A stretch of DNA of 64,000 nt from Streptomyces sp. NBC_01431 (GTDB lineage: Bacteria; Actinomycetota; Actinomycetes; Streptomycetales; Streptomycetaceae), in contig NZ_CP109496.1 of NCBI RefSeq assembly GCF_036231355.1, positions 2,666,001 through 2,730,000 on the forward strand, written 5' to 3'. Positions 1 through 7,617 of the stretch are shown here, piece after piece (the first letter of the stretch is position 1; each line of letters opens with the position of its first letter). Position numbers and translations under genes: made by a program. The notes beneath the pieces are model-generated. The model was not told the DNA's origin. It saw nothing but the letters and a program-made list of their open reading frames with translations, and did no database searches.

Positions 1-1
1 G

Positions 2-430
2 CGGATCGCCGAGCAGACGGTGGAGCGGTTCCGGGCGCTGCTGCGGACCAAGATCGTGGTCAGTGCGCACATGGATTTCGGGCCGTACAAGGTCCTGTCC
101 GCCGCGGGCGAGAACATCGTCAACCTCAAGCGGGCCATCGAGGCGGGCGGGTTCACCTGGAAGTTCAACACCGGGCACTCGTTCTACCGGGCGCACTCCG
201 GTCCGCAGGTGCTCAACGACTTCCGGAAGACCAACCTGAATCCGGACGACGTCGAAAAGGCGATCATGAACGACGTCATGACGCACCTGGGTCAGGGCGG
301 CAAGCTGCCCCGGCCCGGAGAGTTCGTGCCCGACCGGCTGACCCGGATCGGTGGCGTGGAGATCGGCTACAAGATCATTCAGGTCTCGGATGACATGCTC
401 GCCATCGGTACCTACTGGCCGGGACCCTGA
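2..430 (+). CDS. C-terminal end of a probable polymorphic toxin (5' end outside window)
   Basis: The reading frame is open from the window edge through to the stop at 428-430, so this is the 3' end of a longer gene. A GTG at 20 has no ribosome-binding site and is unlikely to be the start. The visible 142 residues form a compact, charged, non-repetitive C-terminal domain containing GHSFYRAHSG and ending in GTYWPGP, with His, Arg and Lys residues of the sort used by toxin nucleases. A small gene with a good ribosome-binding site follows 13 bp later, the usual toxin-immunity arrangement. I cannot name the toxin family. The toxin role is inferred from the terminal position of the domain and its neighbour. 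Confidence 0.55.
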   Translation, partial: RIAEQTVERFRALLRTKIVVSAHMDFGPYKVLSAAGENIVNLKRAIEAGGFTWKFNTGHSFYRAHSGPQVLNDFRKTNLNPDDVEKAIMNDVMTHLGQGGKLPRPGEFVPDRLTRIGGVEIGYKIIQVSDDMLAIGTYWPGP

Positions 431-443
431 AAGGAGCTGCCCC

Positions 444-791
444 ATGCCGGACCTCATCGCGCTTGCGCGCGCCGTCGTCCCCGAGAACAAGACGGACGCC
501 GACGCGGCGTTCGGGCTGCCGGAGATCGAGTTCGTGGAGGCGGTCACCTACGCCTCGGCCGACGAGATCGTCGACATGCTCCAAGTGCTCATCCAGGAGG
601 ACTGGATGGGGCTGCCGCCCTGGGCGCGCGGTCTCGCCCACCGGATCGCCTGCCTACAACGCCCCGGCGACGCGGCCCTGTTGCGGGCCGCCGCCCACGA
701 CCGGTCCGCCTTCTACCCGGACGGGGACGGCATCACGGCGTCCCTGCTGAGCGAGGCCGACCGGCTCGACCGCGGCGGGCCGGGCGCCTGA
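444..791 (+). CDS. Probable immunity protein / small hypothetical protein
   Basis: This 115-residue acidic protein has no signal peptide or membrane segment. The start was chosen at ATG 444 because AAGGAG lies at 431-436, 7 nt upstream; an in-frame ATG at 351 would overlap the preceding gene and lacks such a site. The sequence is mostly helical in appearance (LLRAAAHDR, LLSEADRL). A small acidic cytosolic protein directly behind a toxin-like C-terminus is typical of an immunity protein, but no family is recognised. A stem-loop terminator at 802-837 follows the stop, so the pair forms the end of a transcription unit. Confidence 0.55.
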   Translation: MPDLIALARAVVPENKTDADAAFGLPEIEFVEAVTYASADEIVDMLQVLIQEDWMGLPPWARGLAHRIACLQRPGDAALLRAAAHDRSAFYPDGDGITASLLSEADRLDRGGPGA

Positions 792-801
792 CGTGACACG
801 G

Positions 802-837
802 CTGTGGCCCGCATCCCGCCCGGGATGCGGGCCGCAG
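802..837 (+). terminator. Stem-loop terminator after the toxin/immunity pair
   Basis: Sixteen-base arms at 802-817 and 822-837 pair with a single G-U wobble around a GCCC loop. The stem starts 11 bp after the stop of the upstream gene. There is no U tract, as is usual in Streptomyces. Confidence 0.75.
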
Positions 838-963
838 TCGTCTCCGTCTCCGTCCGCGGACCGGGACGCGCTGACGGGCCGGTGCGTTCCATGAAGGGGG
901 CGTGGCAAATTCCACGGACGGACGGGTCAATTCCGCGACAACTCCTGGGGTACGTTCACGGTC

Positions 964-2202
964 ATGCGTCTTCCCATATCGCCGCAGGTCCGGCGCGCAC
1001 TCGTGGCACTCACGGCAACCGCGGTCAGCGCGGGCGCGGCCGTCGGCCCTGCCGCGGCGAGCGGCCACTCAGCGAAGCCGCCGAAGTCGGCCGTGTCGGG
1101 GGCGCCCGGCGGCGAGGCCAAGAAGGAGCCGCCGGCGAGCATGTCGCAGCAGGGCGGCGCCCAGTTGGGCAAGCCGGGCGATCAAGTGGGCCCGGGAGCA
1201 CCGGCGCTGCCGCCCGGCCTCTCCTCGCTGTCGTGGGTGGTGGCGGACGCCGACACCGGCCAGGTCCTCGGGGCGAAGAACGCGCACTGGCCGCTCCCCC
1301 CGGCCAGCACCCTCAAGATGCTCTTCGCGGACACGGTGCTGCCCGTGGTGCCGCACAACGCCAGCCGCAAGGTCAGCGACGAGGACCTCAAGGGGATGGG
1401 CGACGGCAGCAGCGCGGTCGGCATCGTGCCCGGCCAGACCTACCAGGCCCCCGATCTGTGGCGCGGGGTCTTCCTGCGCTCGGGCAACGACGCGGTGCAC
1501 GTGCTTGCGGCGATGAACGGCGGCGTCCCCAAGACGGTCGCCGACATGCAGCAGCGCGCCAAGGACCTGGGCGCCGGGGACACGCACGTACTGAGCCCCG
1601 ACGGCTACGACGCGCCCGGCCAGGTGTCCTCGGCGTACGACCTGACGCTGTTCCTGCGCCAGGGCCTGCGGAACAAGGACTTCAAGGAGTACTGCTCGAC
1701 GGCCTCGGCGGACTTCCCCGGCGGCCCCAACACCAAGGGCAAGCCGTTCGGGATCTCCAACACCAACCGCCTGCTGTCGGGCATCGACGGGGTGGCCAGG
1801 TACCCGGGTCTGATAGGCGGCAAGAACGGCTACACCACGAACGCCGGCAACACCCTGGCCGAGGCGGCCCAACGTGACGGCCACACCATCCTGGTGACGG
1901 TGATGAACCCCCAGGAGAACAAGCACGACAAGGTGTACACCGAGATGCGCCAGCTCCTGGACTGGGGGTTCACGGCGGTCGGCAAGGCGAAGCCGGTCGG
2001 CACCCTGGACCCGGCCTCGCAGCGCCCCACGGGCGCCGTCGACGGCAGCACGGCAACCGGTGCGGGGTCCTCGTCCGACGCCGGCATCGGCGCGCTCGGC
2101 TGGACCGGCATCGGCGCCGCGGTGGTCGTCGCCGGCGGCGCTGGCGTGCTGGTTCTGAGCCGTCGCAAGAAGGCGAAGCACCAGAGCGACCCGGTCATCT
2201 GA
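964..2202 (+). CDS. D-alanyl-D-alanine carboxypeptidase (penicillin-binding protein, peptidase S11)
   Basis: It trims the terminal D-Ala from peptidoglycan stem peptides outside the cell. The 412 residues comprise an N-terminal signal segment (about 1-33), a low-complexity linker to about residue 85, the serine peptidase domain, and a C-terminal transmembrane helix (about 380-402) followed by RRKK, so the enzyme should be membrane-anchored facing outward. Catalytic motifs are STLK (115-118) and SGN (173-175). The third motif reads KNG (287-289) rather than the usual KTG. No Shine-Dalgarno sequence precedes the ATG. TACGTT lies at 951-956, 7 nt before it, suggesting leaderless transcription. 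Confidence 0.9.
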   Translation: MRLPISPQVRRALVALTATAVSAGAAVGPAAASGHSAKPPKSAVSGAPGGEAKKEPPASMSQQGGAQLGKPGDQVGPGAPALPPGLSSLSWVVADADTGQVLGAKNAHWPLPPASTLKMLFADTVLPVVPHNASRKVSDEDLKGMGDGSSAVGIVPGQTYQAPDLWRGVFLRSGNDAVHVLAAMNGGVPKTVADMQQRAKDLGAGDTHVLSPDGYDAPGQVSSAYDLTLFLRQGLRNKDFKEYCSTASADFPGGPNTKGKPFGISNTNRLLSGIDGVARYPGLIGGKNGYTTNAGNTLAEAAQRDGHTILVTVMNPQENKHDKVYTEMRQLLDWGFTAVGKAKPVGTLDPASQRPTGAVDGSTATGAGSSSDAGIGALGWTGIGAAVVVAGGAGVLVLSRRKKAKHQSDPVI

Positions 2203-2284
2203 GGAGCCGCCGCCCCGCCGCCCCGCCGGCCTGGGCAACCGGGCCGACGGGGCGCACCCGGCGGTGACCGGCGGTGGCAGAAAC

Positions 2285-2324
2285 AGCCGTGGCCCGCACC
2301 CCCGTGAGGGTGCGGGCCACGGCT
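2285..2324. terminator. Bidirectional stem-loop terminator
   Basis: A perfect 17-bp inverted repeat (arms 2285-2301 and 2308-2324, 6-nt loop) lies between two convergent genes, the carboxypeptidase and the Ser/Pro-rich secreted protein, so it can serve both. Confidence 0.85.
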
Positions 2325-2364
2325 CAACTGCGGCTCCCGGATGGGTCTATGGGGGGTGGCCGGA

Positions 2365-3693
2365 CTACTCCAGGTTGCCGTTGGTGACGTAGTTGTGCAG
2401 GCCGGGGACGGTCAGGGTGCCGCCGAACTGGCCTGCTTGACGGACCGTCACGTTCGTGAAGAAGGCGAAGGGGACGTTCAGCGGCGGCGGGGTGGCCGGG
2501 CTGAACGTGATCGGGATGAGGCCGAAGAGGTTGCCCTTCAGCTCCTCCGTGTACATCGTCACGGTGCCGTTGCGGATCGTGGAGGTCGAGCCGGAGCGGG
2601 CCTGCACGTGCGTGGTGGTGGGCGAGCCGCCCACCTCGGGCCCGTACACCAGCTGGTGGAGGTCCTTGATGTCCACGGACGAGGCGGTGAACTTGAGGAC
2701 CTTCTTGGTCGTGTTACCCGCCTTGACCTCGACGATGCCCGCGTAGTTCAGACCGCTCAGCGTGAGCATCGAGCTCTTGAGGATCCACGGTTGGCTGGGC
2801 AGCGTCGGCACTCCGCTGTCCTGCTTGGCCGCGGCCAGCGCCTTCGGGTCGGCGGTCGGGCACGGGAAGGGCTGCTTGGCGCCATCGGGGATGGCGGTGT
2901 CCTTCTTCGGGTCCAACCCCTTTGCGGAGTCCGGGAGTTCGCTGACCTTCTGGCCCGCCTGGTCGGCCGCCTGCTTGATGGCTGTCGTGGTCTTGTCGAC
3001 CGTCTTGTCCAACGCGGTGGCGGGCTTCTTGCTCGCGGTGGGCGCGGGCTTGGACGCGTCCGTCGCGGGCTTGGGCGTGGCCGTGCTCGCCGAAGGCTTC
3101 GGCGTCGCGGTCGACGCGCTCGGCGCCGGGCTCGGCGTGTCGTGAACGCCGAACAGACCCTTGAGCGCGTCACCCAGACCCAGCGGGTCCAGCGGGTTCG
3201 TCGTCTTGGCGGGCGTCGGCGTCGCGGCCTCCGCCGGAGCCGGGGCCGTGTCCGCACCCGTGGACGGCGCGCTCGACGGCTGCGTCGGCTTCAGCAGCTT
3301 GTCGACGGAGCCCGCGGCCGAACCCGAGGCCGTCGGCGTCGGCTCCTTCGGCTTCGACGCCTTGTCGTCCGGCGACGCCGCAGACGGGCTCGGCGACGCC
3401 TTGCCCGATGCGCTGCTCGACGGACTCGGCGAGGCCGAGGGGCTGTCGGAGCGCGTCACACACGGGCCGGGGGCGAACGGGATGTTCGACTTGTCGTCCG
3501 CCATCGCGAGCTTGGGCGTGAGGGTCATTCCGACCAGAACGGCCGTGGGCATGGCGGCCAGAGCCATCGCCTTGCCGGCGGGCATGTGCCACTTGGTCAG
3601 CAGTGACTTCCTCGGGGCCGCGTGACGCGGCCCGCTTCTTCCCCGCGGGTCGCCGCCTCCGGTCGAGTCCAGCTGCGTCTCGTCACCCCGCAC
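2365..3693 (-). CDS. Large Ser/Pro/Ala/Lys-rich exported protein of the DUF6230-DUF6114 cassette
   Basis: This 442-residue protein has a basic N-terminus, a hydrophobic segment with an Ala-rich cleavage-like end (LTPKLAMADD), then about 200 residues of Ser/Pro/Thr/Lys low complexity, and a C-terminal folded region of about 150 residues with two Cys-containing stretches before it. The GTG at 3693 was chosen because GGGAGGA lies 7 nt upstream; a further-upstream ATG at 3717 lacks such a site. The start overlaps the end of the DUF6114 gene by 11 bp, so the two are translationally coupled. Such proteins are sometimes labelled 'hydrogenase expression protein HypF', but no HypF domain is visible. 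The role is unknown, probably at the cell surface. Confidence 0.7.
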   Translation of the reverse strand: MRGDETQLDSTGGGDPRGRSGPRHAAPRKSLLTKWHMPAGKAMALAAMPTAVLVGMTLTPKLAMADDKSNIPFAPGPCVTRSDSPSASPSPSSSASGKASPSPSAASPDDKASKPKEPTPTASGSAAGSVDKLLKPTQPSSAPSTGADTAPAPAEAATPTPAKTTNPLDPLGLGDALKGLFGVHDTPSPAPSASTATPKPSASTATPKPATDASKPAPTASKKPATALDKTVDKTTTAIKQAADQAGQKVSELPDSAKGLDPKKDTAIPDGAKQPFPCPTADPKALAAAKQDSGVPTLPSQPWILKSSMLTLSGLNYAGIVEVKAGNTTKKVLKFTASSVDIKDLHQLVYGPEVGGSPTTTHVQARSGSTSTIRNGTVTMYTEELKGNLFGLIPITFSPATPPPLNVPFAFFTNVTVRQAGQFGGTLTVPGLHNYVTNGNLE

Positions 3694-4252
3694 TGTTCCT
3701 CCCGCCGTTGGCGTCAACTGTCGTTTCGTAGGCGGCCGTTGTGGGCTCCTGCGCGCGCGGGCCGGGCGCCGCGTCCCCCTCGGGAGCGGTTCCGTCCGGC
3801 GAACCGTCGACGGCCTGGGCCCGCTGGTCGCGACGCCGGGGCTTGGCAGGCACCCACGCCACGGCGAGCGCGCCGCCGAACATGGAGAGCAGGAAGCCGA
3901 CGACGAAGCCGCCGATATTGGCGATGGGCAGGGAGATCAGCGCCAGCAGGATCGCCGCGATGCCCGCGAACGTCCGCACCACGTGGTGGAACCACATGGT
4001 CAGGCCCAGCGTGACCAGGAGTACGCCGATGATGAGCGAACCCGCGCCGGCCGTGGTCGACATGGCCAGCGTGACGTTGCCCAGGTGCATGTTGGCGTAC
4101 GGGAAGTACATGATGGGCACGCCGCCCGCGATGGTCAGCAGGCCTGCCCAGAAGGGCCGGCGTCCCCGCCAGGCACGGAAGCCAAGCCGCATGCTCCGCA
4201 GGCGGTGCTCGGAGTCGGAGAAGTCGCGGGAACCCGTGGTCTCGGCGCTCAT
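3683..4252 (-). CDS. DUF6114 domain-containing membrane protein
   Basis: This 189-residue integral membrane protein has about four to five hydrophobic helices between residues 30 and 130 (for example FWAGLLTIAGGVPIMYFP and VTLAMSTTAGAGSLIIGVLL), followed by a hydrophilic, Ala/Pro-rich tail. It matches the DUF6114 family as I know it, which in Streptomyces follows DUF6230 genes. The start at ATG 4252 is supported by GGGAG about 10 nt upstream. It is the middle gene of a three-gene operon and may anchor or export its two secreted neighbours, but that role is inference only. Confidence 0.8.
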   Translation of the reverse strand: MSAETTGSRDFSDSEHRLRSMRLGFRAWRGRRPFWAGLLTIAGGVPIMYFPYANMHLGNVTLAMSTTAGAGSLIIGVLLVTLGLTMWFHHVVRTFAGIAAILLALISLPIANIGGFVVGFLLSMFGGALAVAWVPAKPRRRDQRAQAVDGSPDGTAPEGDAAPGPRAQEPTTAAYETTVDANGGRNSAG

Positions 4253-4345
4253 GGAAAACAGCTCCCTGGTACCGCTGTTGCACTCAGAAAAATTTGGGGG
4301 TCCCGGTGGCCGCTCAGCAGGCTCAGCGACCACCGGGGATCAGAC

Positions 4346-5023
4346 CTAGTACTTGTTCCAGGCCGGGCACTCGTTGGCGCCCTTGGACAGGCTCAGGCTG
4401 AGGCCGGGGAGCTTGAACGAGCCCGCGGTGGTCGCCCACGCGTGCTGTTCGATGTTGTCCAGGACCGCACGGTCGGCTCGCTGTGCGAAGCCGTACGGGT
4501 TACCGCCCGGCGTCTTGCCGTCCGCGCCGGGCTGGATGACGACCCGCTCGCCGTTCTTGCCCGTCTTGCCCTCGCCCGCCGCCACACCGATGTCGAGGTT
4601 GGTGAAGGTGGCGTCGGTGGAGAGGTCGGACACGTCGAGATAGAGGTTGCTCGCCTCGATCTTCTGGTCGCCCTGACCGGCCTTGAGCGTCATCGTCACG
4701 TCGCCGAGGCCGAACGGCAGTGGCTGGACGACCGACTGGCACATCTTGCTGATGGTGGCTTCACTGAACCCGGAGACGACGACGGGATGTGCCGCCTTCG
4801 TGCCGTCGAGGTTGTTGCCGGTCGCCACGCTCCCGTACTGCAGGAGGTTCTTACCGTCCAGCTGCTGTGCCGTCACCTTGAAGTCGACACCGGACACGCT
4901 GAACGACGCCGCCAGCGCGCCCTGCGCGAGGCCGACGCCTATCGCGGCCGTGGCGGCCACGCTCGGCACCATGACCAGCGCGAACCGCTTCCATCTGGTC
5001 CCGCCACGTACTTGGGACTCCAT
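4346..5023 (-). CDS. DUF6230 family exported protein
   Basis: This 225-residue protein has an N-terminal signal or anchor segment (about 13-37, ending near GALAASFSVSG) and a beta-rich extracellular domain with Cys residues at positions near 90 and 220. The ATG at 5023 was chosen because GGAGG lies 7-8 nt upstream; upstream in-frame codons have no such site. Members of this family are sometimes called 'cholesterol esterase', but no GxSxG lipase motif is visible, so that name is not used here. It is first in an operon with the DUF6114 gene and the Ser/Pro-rich gene. The upstream gap holds two TTACT/AGTAA palindromes that may regulate the operon. Confidence 0.8.
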   Translation of the reverse strand: MESQVRGGTRWKRFALVMVPSVAATAAIGVGLAQGALAASFSVSGVDFKVTAQQLDGKNLLQYGSVATGNNLDGTKAAHPVVVSGFSEATISKMCQSVVQPLPFGLGDVTMTLKAGQGDQKIEASNLYLDVSDLSTDATFTNLDIGVAAGEGKTGKNGERVVIQPGADGKTPGGNPYGFAQRADRAVLDNIEQHAWATTAGSFKLPGLSLSLSKGANECPAWNKY

Positions 5024-5384
5024 GACTTTCCTCCTTCTCGGACGTACATCTCCGGGACGGACCCTCACGGGCTGCCACGGGATGGGAGAAGTGCTACGTC
5101 CTCGGGAAGGGGAGCGCACGGGAGGTCGATCGGGTACGACTTGCGCACTTCGTCCGACACCGGCGATCACCCCCGAGCGACAACCACTGGCCACGCGTTC
5201 GCGCAACCTACTGGACAGGCCCTGCCGGAGCAGAGACCCCCCTGTCCACGGCCGGTTCCACTGCCACCGGCCGGCCCGGTGGGGACCCAATGGGGCAACA
5301 GCGCCGAGTGGTTGTCGGGCTGGTGCGTTATTGGACCGAGCGTGGCCGATCGTGGTGCATTCGGAGCCGCGACACAAGGGGGGT

Positions 5385-5402
5385 CGTTACTAGCCAGTAA
5401 CG
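5385..5402. promoter_or_regulatory. Palindromic operator candidate upstream of the DUF6230 operon
   Basis: Arms CGTTACT and AGTAACG are perfect inverted repeats separated by AGCC. The core TTACT-N4-AGTAA has the size and symmetry of a TetR-type regulator site. It lies about 360 bp upstream of the DUF6230 start. The binding protein is unknown. Confidence 0.45.
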
Positions 5403-5516
5403 GCCCGATAACCGAAGCGCGACCGGTCGGCATCGGCCGGGCACACAGGGTGCCGCCGAGTGACCGGACAGAAGGTGAAATCGCCGCCGAAAAGCGGACG
5501 TAAGATCCAGCTCAAC

Positions 5517-5529
5517 TTACTGGAAGTAA
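5517..5529. promoter_or_regulatory. Second TTACT/AGTAA palindrome
   Basis: TTACT and AGTAA are separated by three bases, repeating the half-sites of the palindrome at 5385-5402 about 130 bp away. Two copies of the same half-site pair in one gap suggest a regulator with two operators. Confidence 0.4.
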
Positions 5530-5531
5530 CA

Positions 5532-5569
5532 GCGGCCGCGTTTACCAAGTTTTGGCAAAACGCGGCCGC
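5532..5569 (-). terminator. Stem-loop terminator of the thioredoxin-like gene
   Basis: Arms GCGGCCGCGTTT (5532-5543) and AAACGCGGCCGC (5558-5569) are a perfect 12-bp inverted repeat, with a further CCAA/TTGG pairing inside the loop. The stem lies about 100 bp downstream of the stop of the minus-strand gene at 5666. Confidence 0.7.
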
Positions 5570-5665
5570 CTCTTGTCTCTCTGTCGCCAAATCGTCCGTC
5601 GCACACCGTGCATGACACTCGTTCGGTGACAGCTGGGTGAACACCCGAAGGCGTCCGGAGGACCG

Positions 5666-6634
5666 TTAGAAGAGCACCCTCGCCAGCGCCGTTCGCGCCG
5701 CCGTGACGCGCGGATCGTCGCCGCCGATCACCTCGAAGAGTTCGAGGAGGCGGACCCGGGCCGCGTCCCGGTCGTCACCGAACGTGCGCCGCACGGTCTC
5801 GATGAGCCGGCCGAAGGCGTCCTCGACGTGACCGCCGACCAGATCGAGGTCGGCCGCCGTGATCTGCGCCGCCACATCGGCGGGCTTCTCGGCGGCTTCC
5901 TTGCGGACCTTCAGGGGGTCGAGCCCCTGGACGCGCTGGAGCAGTTCGGCCTGCGCCAGACCGAGCTTGGCCTCCGGGTTGCCCGGATCGTCACTCAGTA
6001 CGTTCCGGTACGCCTGGACCGCGCCGGGCAGATCGCCCGAGTCCAGGGCGACCACCGCGGCTTCGAGCAGAGCGTCGTACGGGCCGGCCGGCAGCGGAGC
6101 GTCGGCGGGCGCGGCCGCGGCGTCCTGGTCGACCGCGATGCCGGTCAGGCCGAAGCGCTCCTCGGCGACCTGCACCAACTGGTCGAGGGTCTCGCGGATC
6201 TGCGCCTCAGGGGCCGCGCCCTGGAAGAGCGGCAGCGCCTGACCGGCGACGACCGCGAAGACGGCCGGGATCCCCTGGATCCCGAACTGCTGCATCAGCA
6301 TCTGGTTGGCGTCGACGTCGATCTTCGCAAGGAGGAAGCGGCCGTTGTACTCGACGGCGAGGCGTTCGAGCAGCGGGCCGAGCTGCTTGCAGGGCTCGCA
6401 CCACTCGGCCCAGAAGTCGATGACGACCGGTACCTCGGTGGAGCGCTGGAGGATGTCGCGCTCGAAGGTGGCCTCGTCGGCGTCGAAGACGAGGGCGGAC
6501 GGCGCGACGGCCGGGGTTCCCCCGTGCCGGGCGGACTCGGCTCGCGCCTGCTCCGCCTTGGCCTTGGCCTCGCCGGCCGCCTTCACCGCGGCGAGGTCGA
6601 CGACGCCGCTCATGGACATGTTCCTAGGCTGCAT
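5666..6634 (-). CDS. Thioredoxin-domain / TPR co-chaperone (YbbN/CnoX type)
   Basis: This 322-residue cytosolic protein has an N-terminal hydrophilic extension, a thioredoxin domain (about 45-155) and C-terminal TPR-like helices (about 185-322), the layout of YbbN/CnoX chaperone-like thioredoxins. The redox motif is WCEPC rather than WCGPC; both cysteines are kept. The cis-proline region GIQGIPAVF is intact. The ATG at 6634 was chosen because GGGGGAGG lies just upstream; further in-frame codons run into the regulatory region. It is transcribed alone, with a terminator at 5532-5569. Confidence 0.88.
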   Translation of the reverse strand: MQPRNMSMSGVVDLAAVKAAGEAKAKAEQARAESARHGGTPAVAPSALVFDADEATFERDILQRSTEVPVVIDFWAEWCEPCKQLGPLLERLAVEYNGRFLLAKIDVDANQMLMQQFGIQGIPAVFAVVAGQALPLFQGAAPEAQIRETLDQLVQVAEERFGLTGIAVDQDAAAAPADAPLPAGPYDALLEAAVVALDSGDLPGAVQAYRNVLSDDPGNPEAKLGLAQAELLQRVQGLDPLKVRKEAAEKPADVAAQITAADLDLVGGHVEDAFGRLIETVRRTFGDDRDAARVRLLELFEVIGGDDPRVTAARTALARVLF

Positions 6635-6816
6635 GCGTACATCCTCCCCCTTCCGCGCACGAGTGTGGTGAACCGGTGGCAGGATCCGGGCCCGCCCGGT
6701 GCCTCCCGCCGGATTGCGAGGCACGGACAGGCCGCGGATCTTCGTTCTTGCGACACCCGGGTCCCCACCCCGGCGCCTGTGACACGTGGTTGTCGCGGAA
6801 GGCCGCTCAAGGCTTT

Positions 6817-6833
6817 CGCTACGAGTCGTAGCG
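6817..6833. promoter_or_regulatory. 17-bp perfect palindrome, probable TetR operator
   Basis: CGCTACGA and TCGTAGCG flank a single central G. It lies in the divergent gap between the thioredoxin-like gene and the TetR gene, 90 bp before the TetR start, and is a natural candidate for autoregulation or for control of the thioredoxin-like gene. Confidence 0.55.
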
Positions 6834-6922
6834 TAACTGGTCCGGACCCCCGCGCACACGGTGATCTCGCCCACACGACGGGCCCCCTGGCGCGATTGCT
6901 ACCGGCCGGTATGGTCGCCGTC

Positions 6923-7558
6923 ATGCCTTCTTCAACCAGTGGCGGAACCCCGTCCTGTGCGACTCGTACGGGCCGGCCTCGCAGCGCCGAGGCCGACGCC
7001 GCGATCCTGCTGGCGACCCGGGAGGCGCTGGTGGACCTGGGCTGGTCGAAGTTGACGATGGGGGACGTGGCGACGCGGGCCGGGGTCGCCAAGACGACGC
7101 TGTACCGGCGCTGGGCCGGAAAGAACGAGCTCGTCGTGGACGCGGTCGCGGTCCTCTTCGACGAGCTCGAACTTCCCGATCTGGGCAGCCTGGTGGCCGA
7201 TGTGGAGGGCGTCGTCCTCCAGTTCGCCGCGCTCCTGGAGCGCCCCGAGACGAAGACCGCGCTCATGGCGGTGGTGGCCGAGTCCACCCGGGACGAAGCG
7301 CTGCGCGGGCGGATCAGGTCGGCGATCGTCGACCGCCAGAAGCGGCTGGTTCTGATCGGCCGGGAGCGTGCGCAGGCCCGTGGGGAGCTCCCCTACGAAT
7401 CCGACCCGGAGCTCTCCGCCCGCCACACCGACCTCATCTTCGATGTGGTGGCCGGGGCGGTGGTGCACCGGGCGCTGGTCAGCGCCGAGCCCGTGGACGA
7501 GGAGTGGGCCCGCGACTTCACCCTCCTCGTCTGCTCGGGCCTGGCCGCGACGGCCTGA
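6923..7558 (+). CDS. TetR/AcrR family transcriptional regulator
   Basis: This 211-residue regulator has a helix-turn-helix in residues about 15-65 (TMGDVATRAGVAKTTLYRRW) and a C-terminal ligand or dimer domain resembling TetR_C_11 members. The start was chosen at ATG 6923 because TATGGT at 6910-6915 is a good -10 element 7 nt before it, implying a leaderless transcript; ATG 6911 would overlap that element, and neither start has a Shine-Dalgarno sequence. The palindrome at 6817-6833 may be its operator. The ligand and targets are unknown. Confidence 0.85.
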   Translation: MPSSTSGGTPSCATRTGRPRSAEADAAILLATREALVDLGWSKLTMGDVATRAGVAKTTLYRRWAGKNELVVDAVAVLFDELELPDLGSLVADVEGVVLQFAALLERPETKTALMAVVAESTRDEALRGRIRSAIVDRQKRLVLIGRERAQARGELPYESDPELSARHTDLIFDVVAGAVVHRALVSAEPVDEEWARDFTLLVCSGLAATA

Positions 7559-7617
7559 GCCGCCGGATTCCGCCGCGGCCGGTCCGGACCCGGGCTCCGC
7601 GGGCCTGACCTGGGCTC

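Larger units (their letters stand above)
5024..5665. other. Long intergenic region with palindromes and a terminator-like stem
   Basis: These 642 bp separate the DUF6230 gene from the thioredoxin-like gene; both are on the minus strand. I see no gene with convincing codon use or ribosome-binding site. The stretch holds an 18-bp palindrome at 5385-5402, a related palindrome at 5517-5529 and a strong stem-loop at 5532-5569. The 5100-5380 portion shows nothing I can name, but it should carry the promoter and 5' leader of the DUF6230 operon. Confidence 0.6.

Noticed and set aside
2365-3693. Name 'hydrogenase expression protein HypF' for the Ser/Pro-rich gene
   Set aside because: No acylphosphatase, zinc-finger or carbamoyl-transfer motifs are visible; the protein is exported and low-complexity.
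4346-5023. Name 'cholesterol esterase' for the DUF6230 gene
   Set aside because: No GxSxG nucleophile motif or alpha/beta-hydrolase pattern can be seen.
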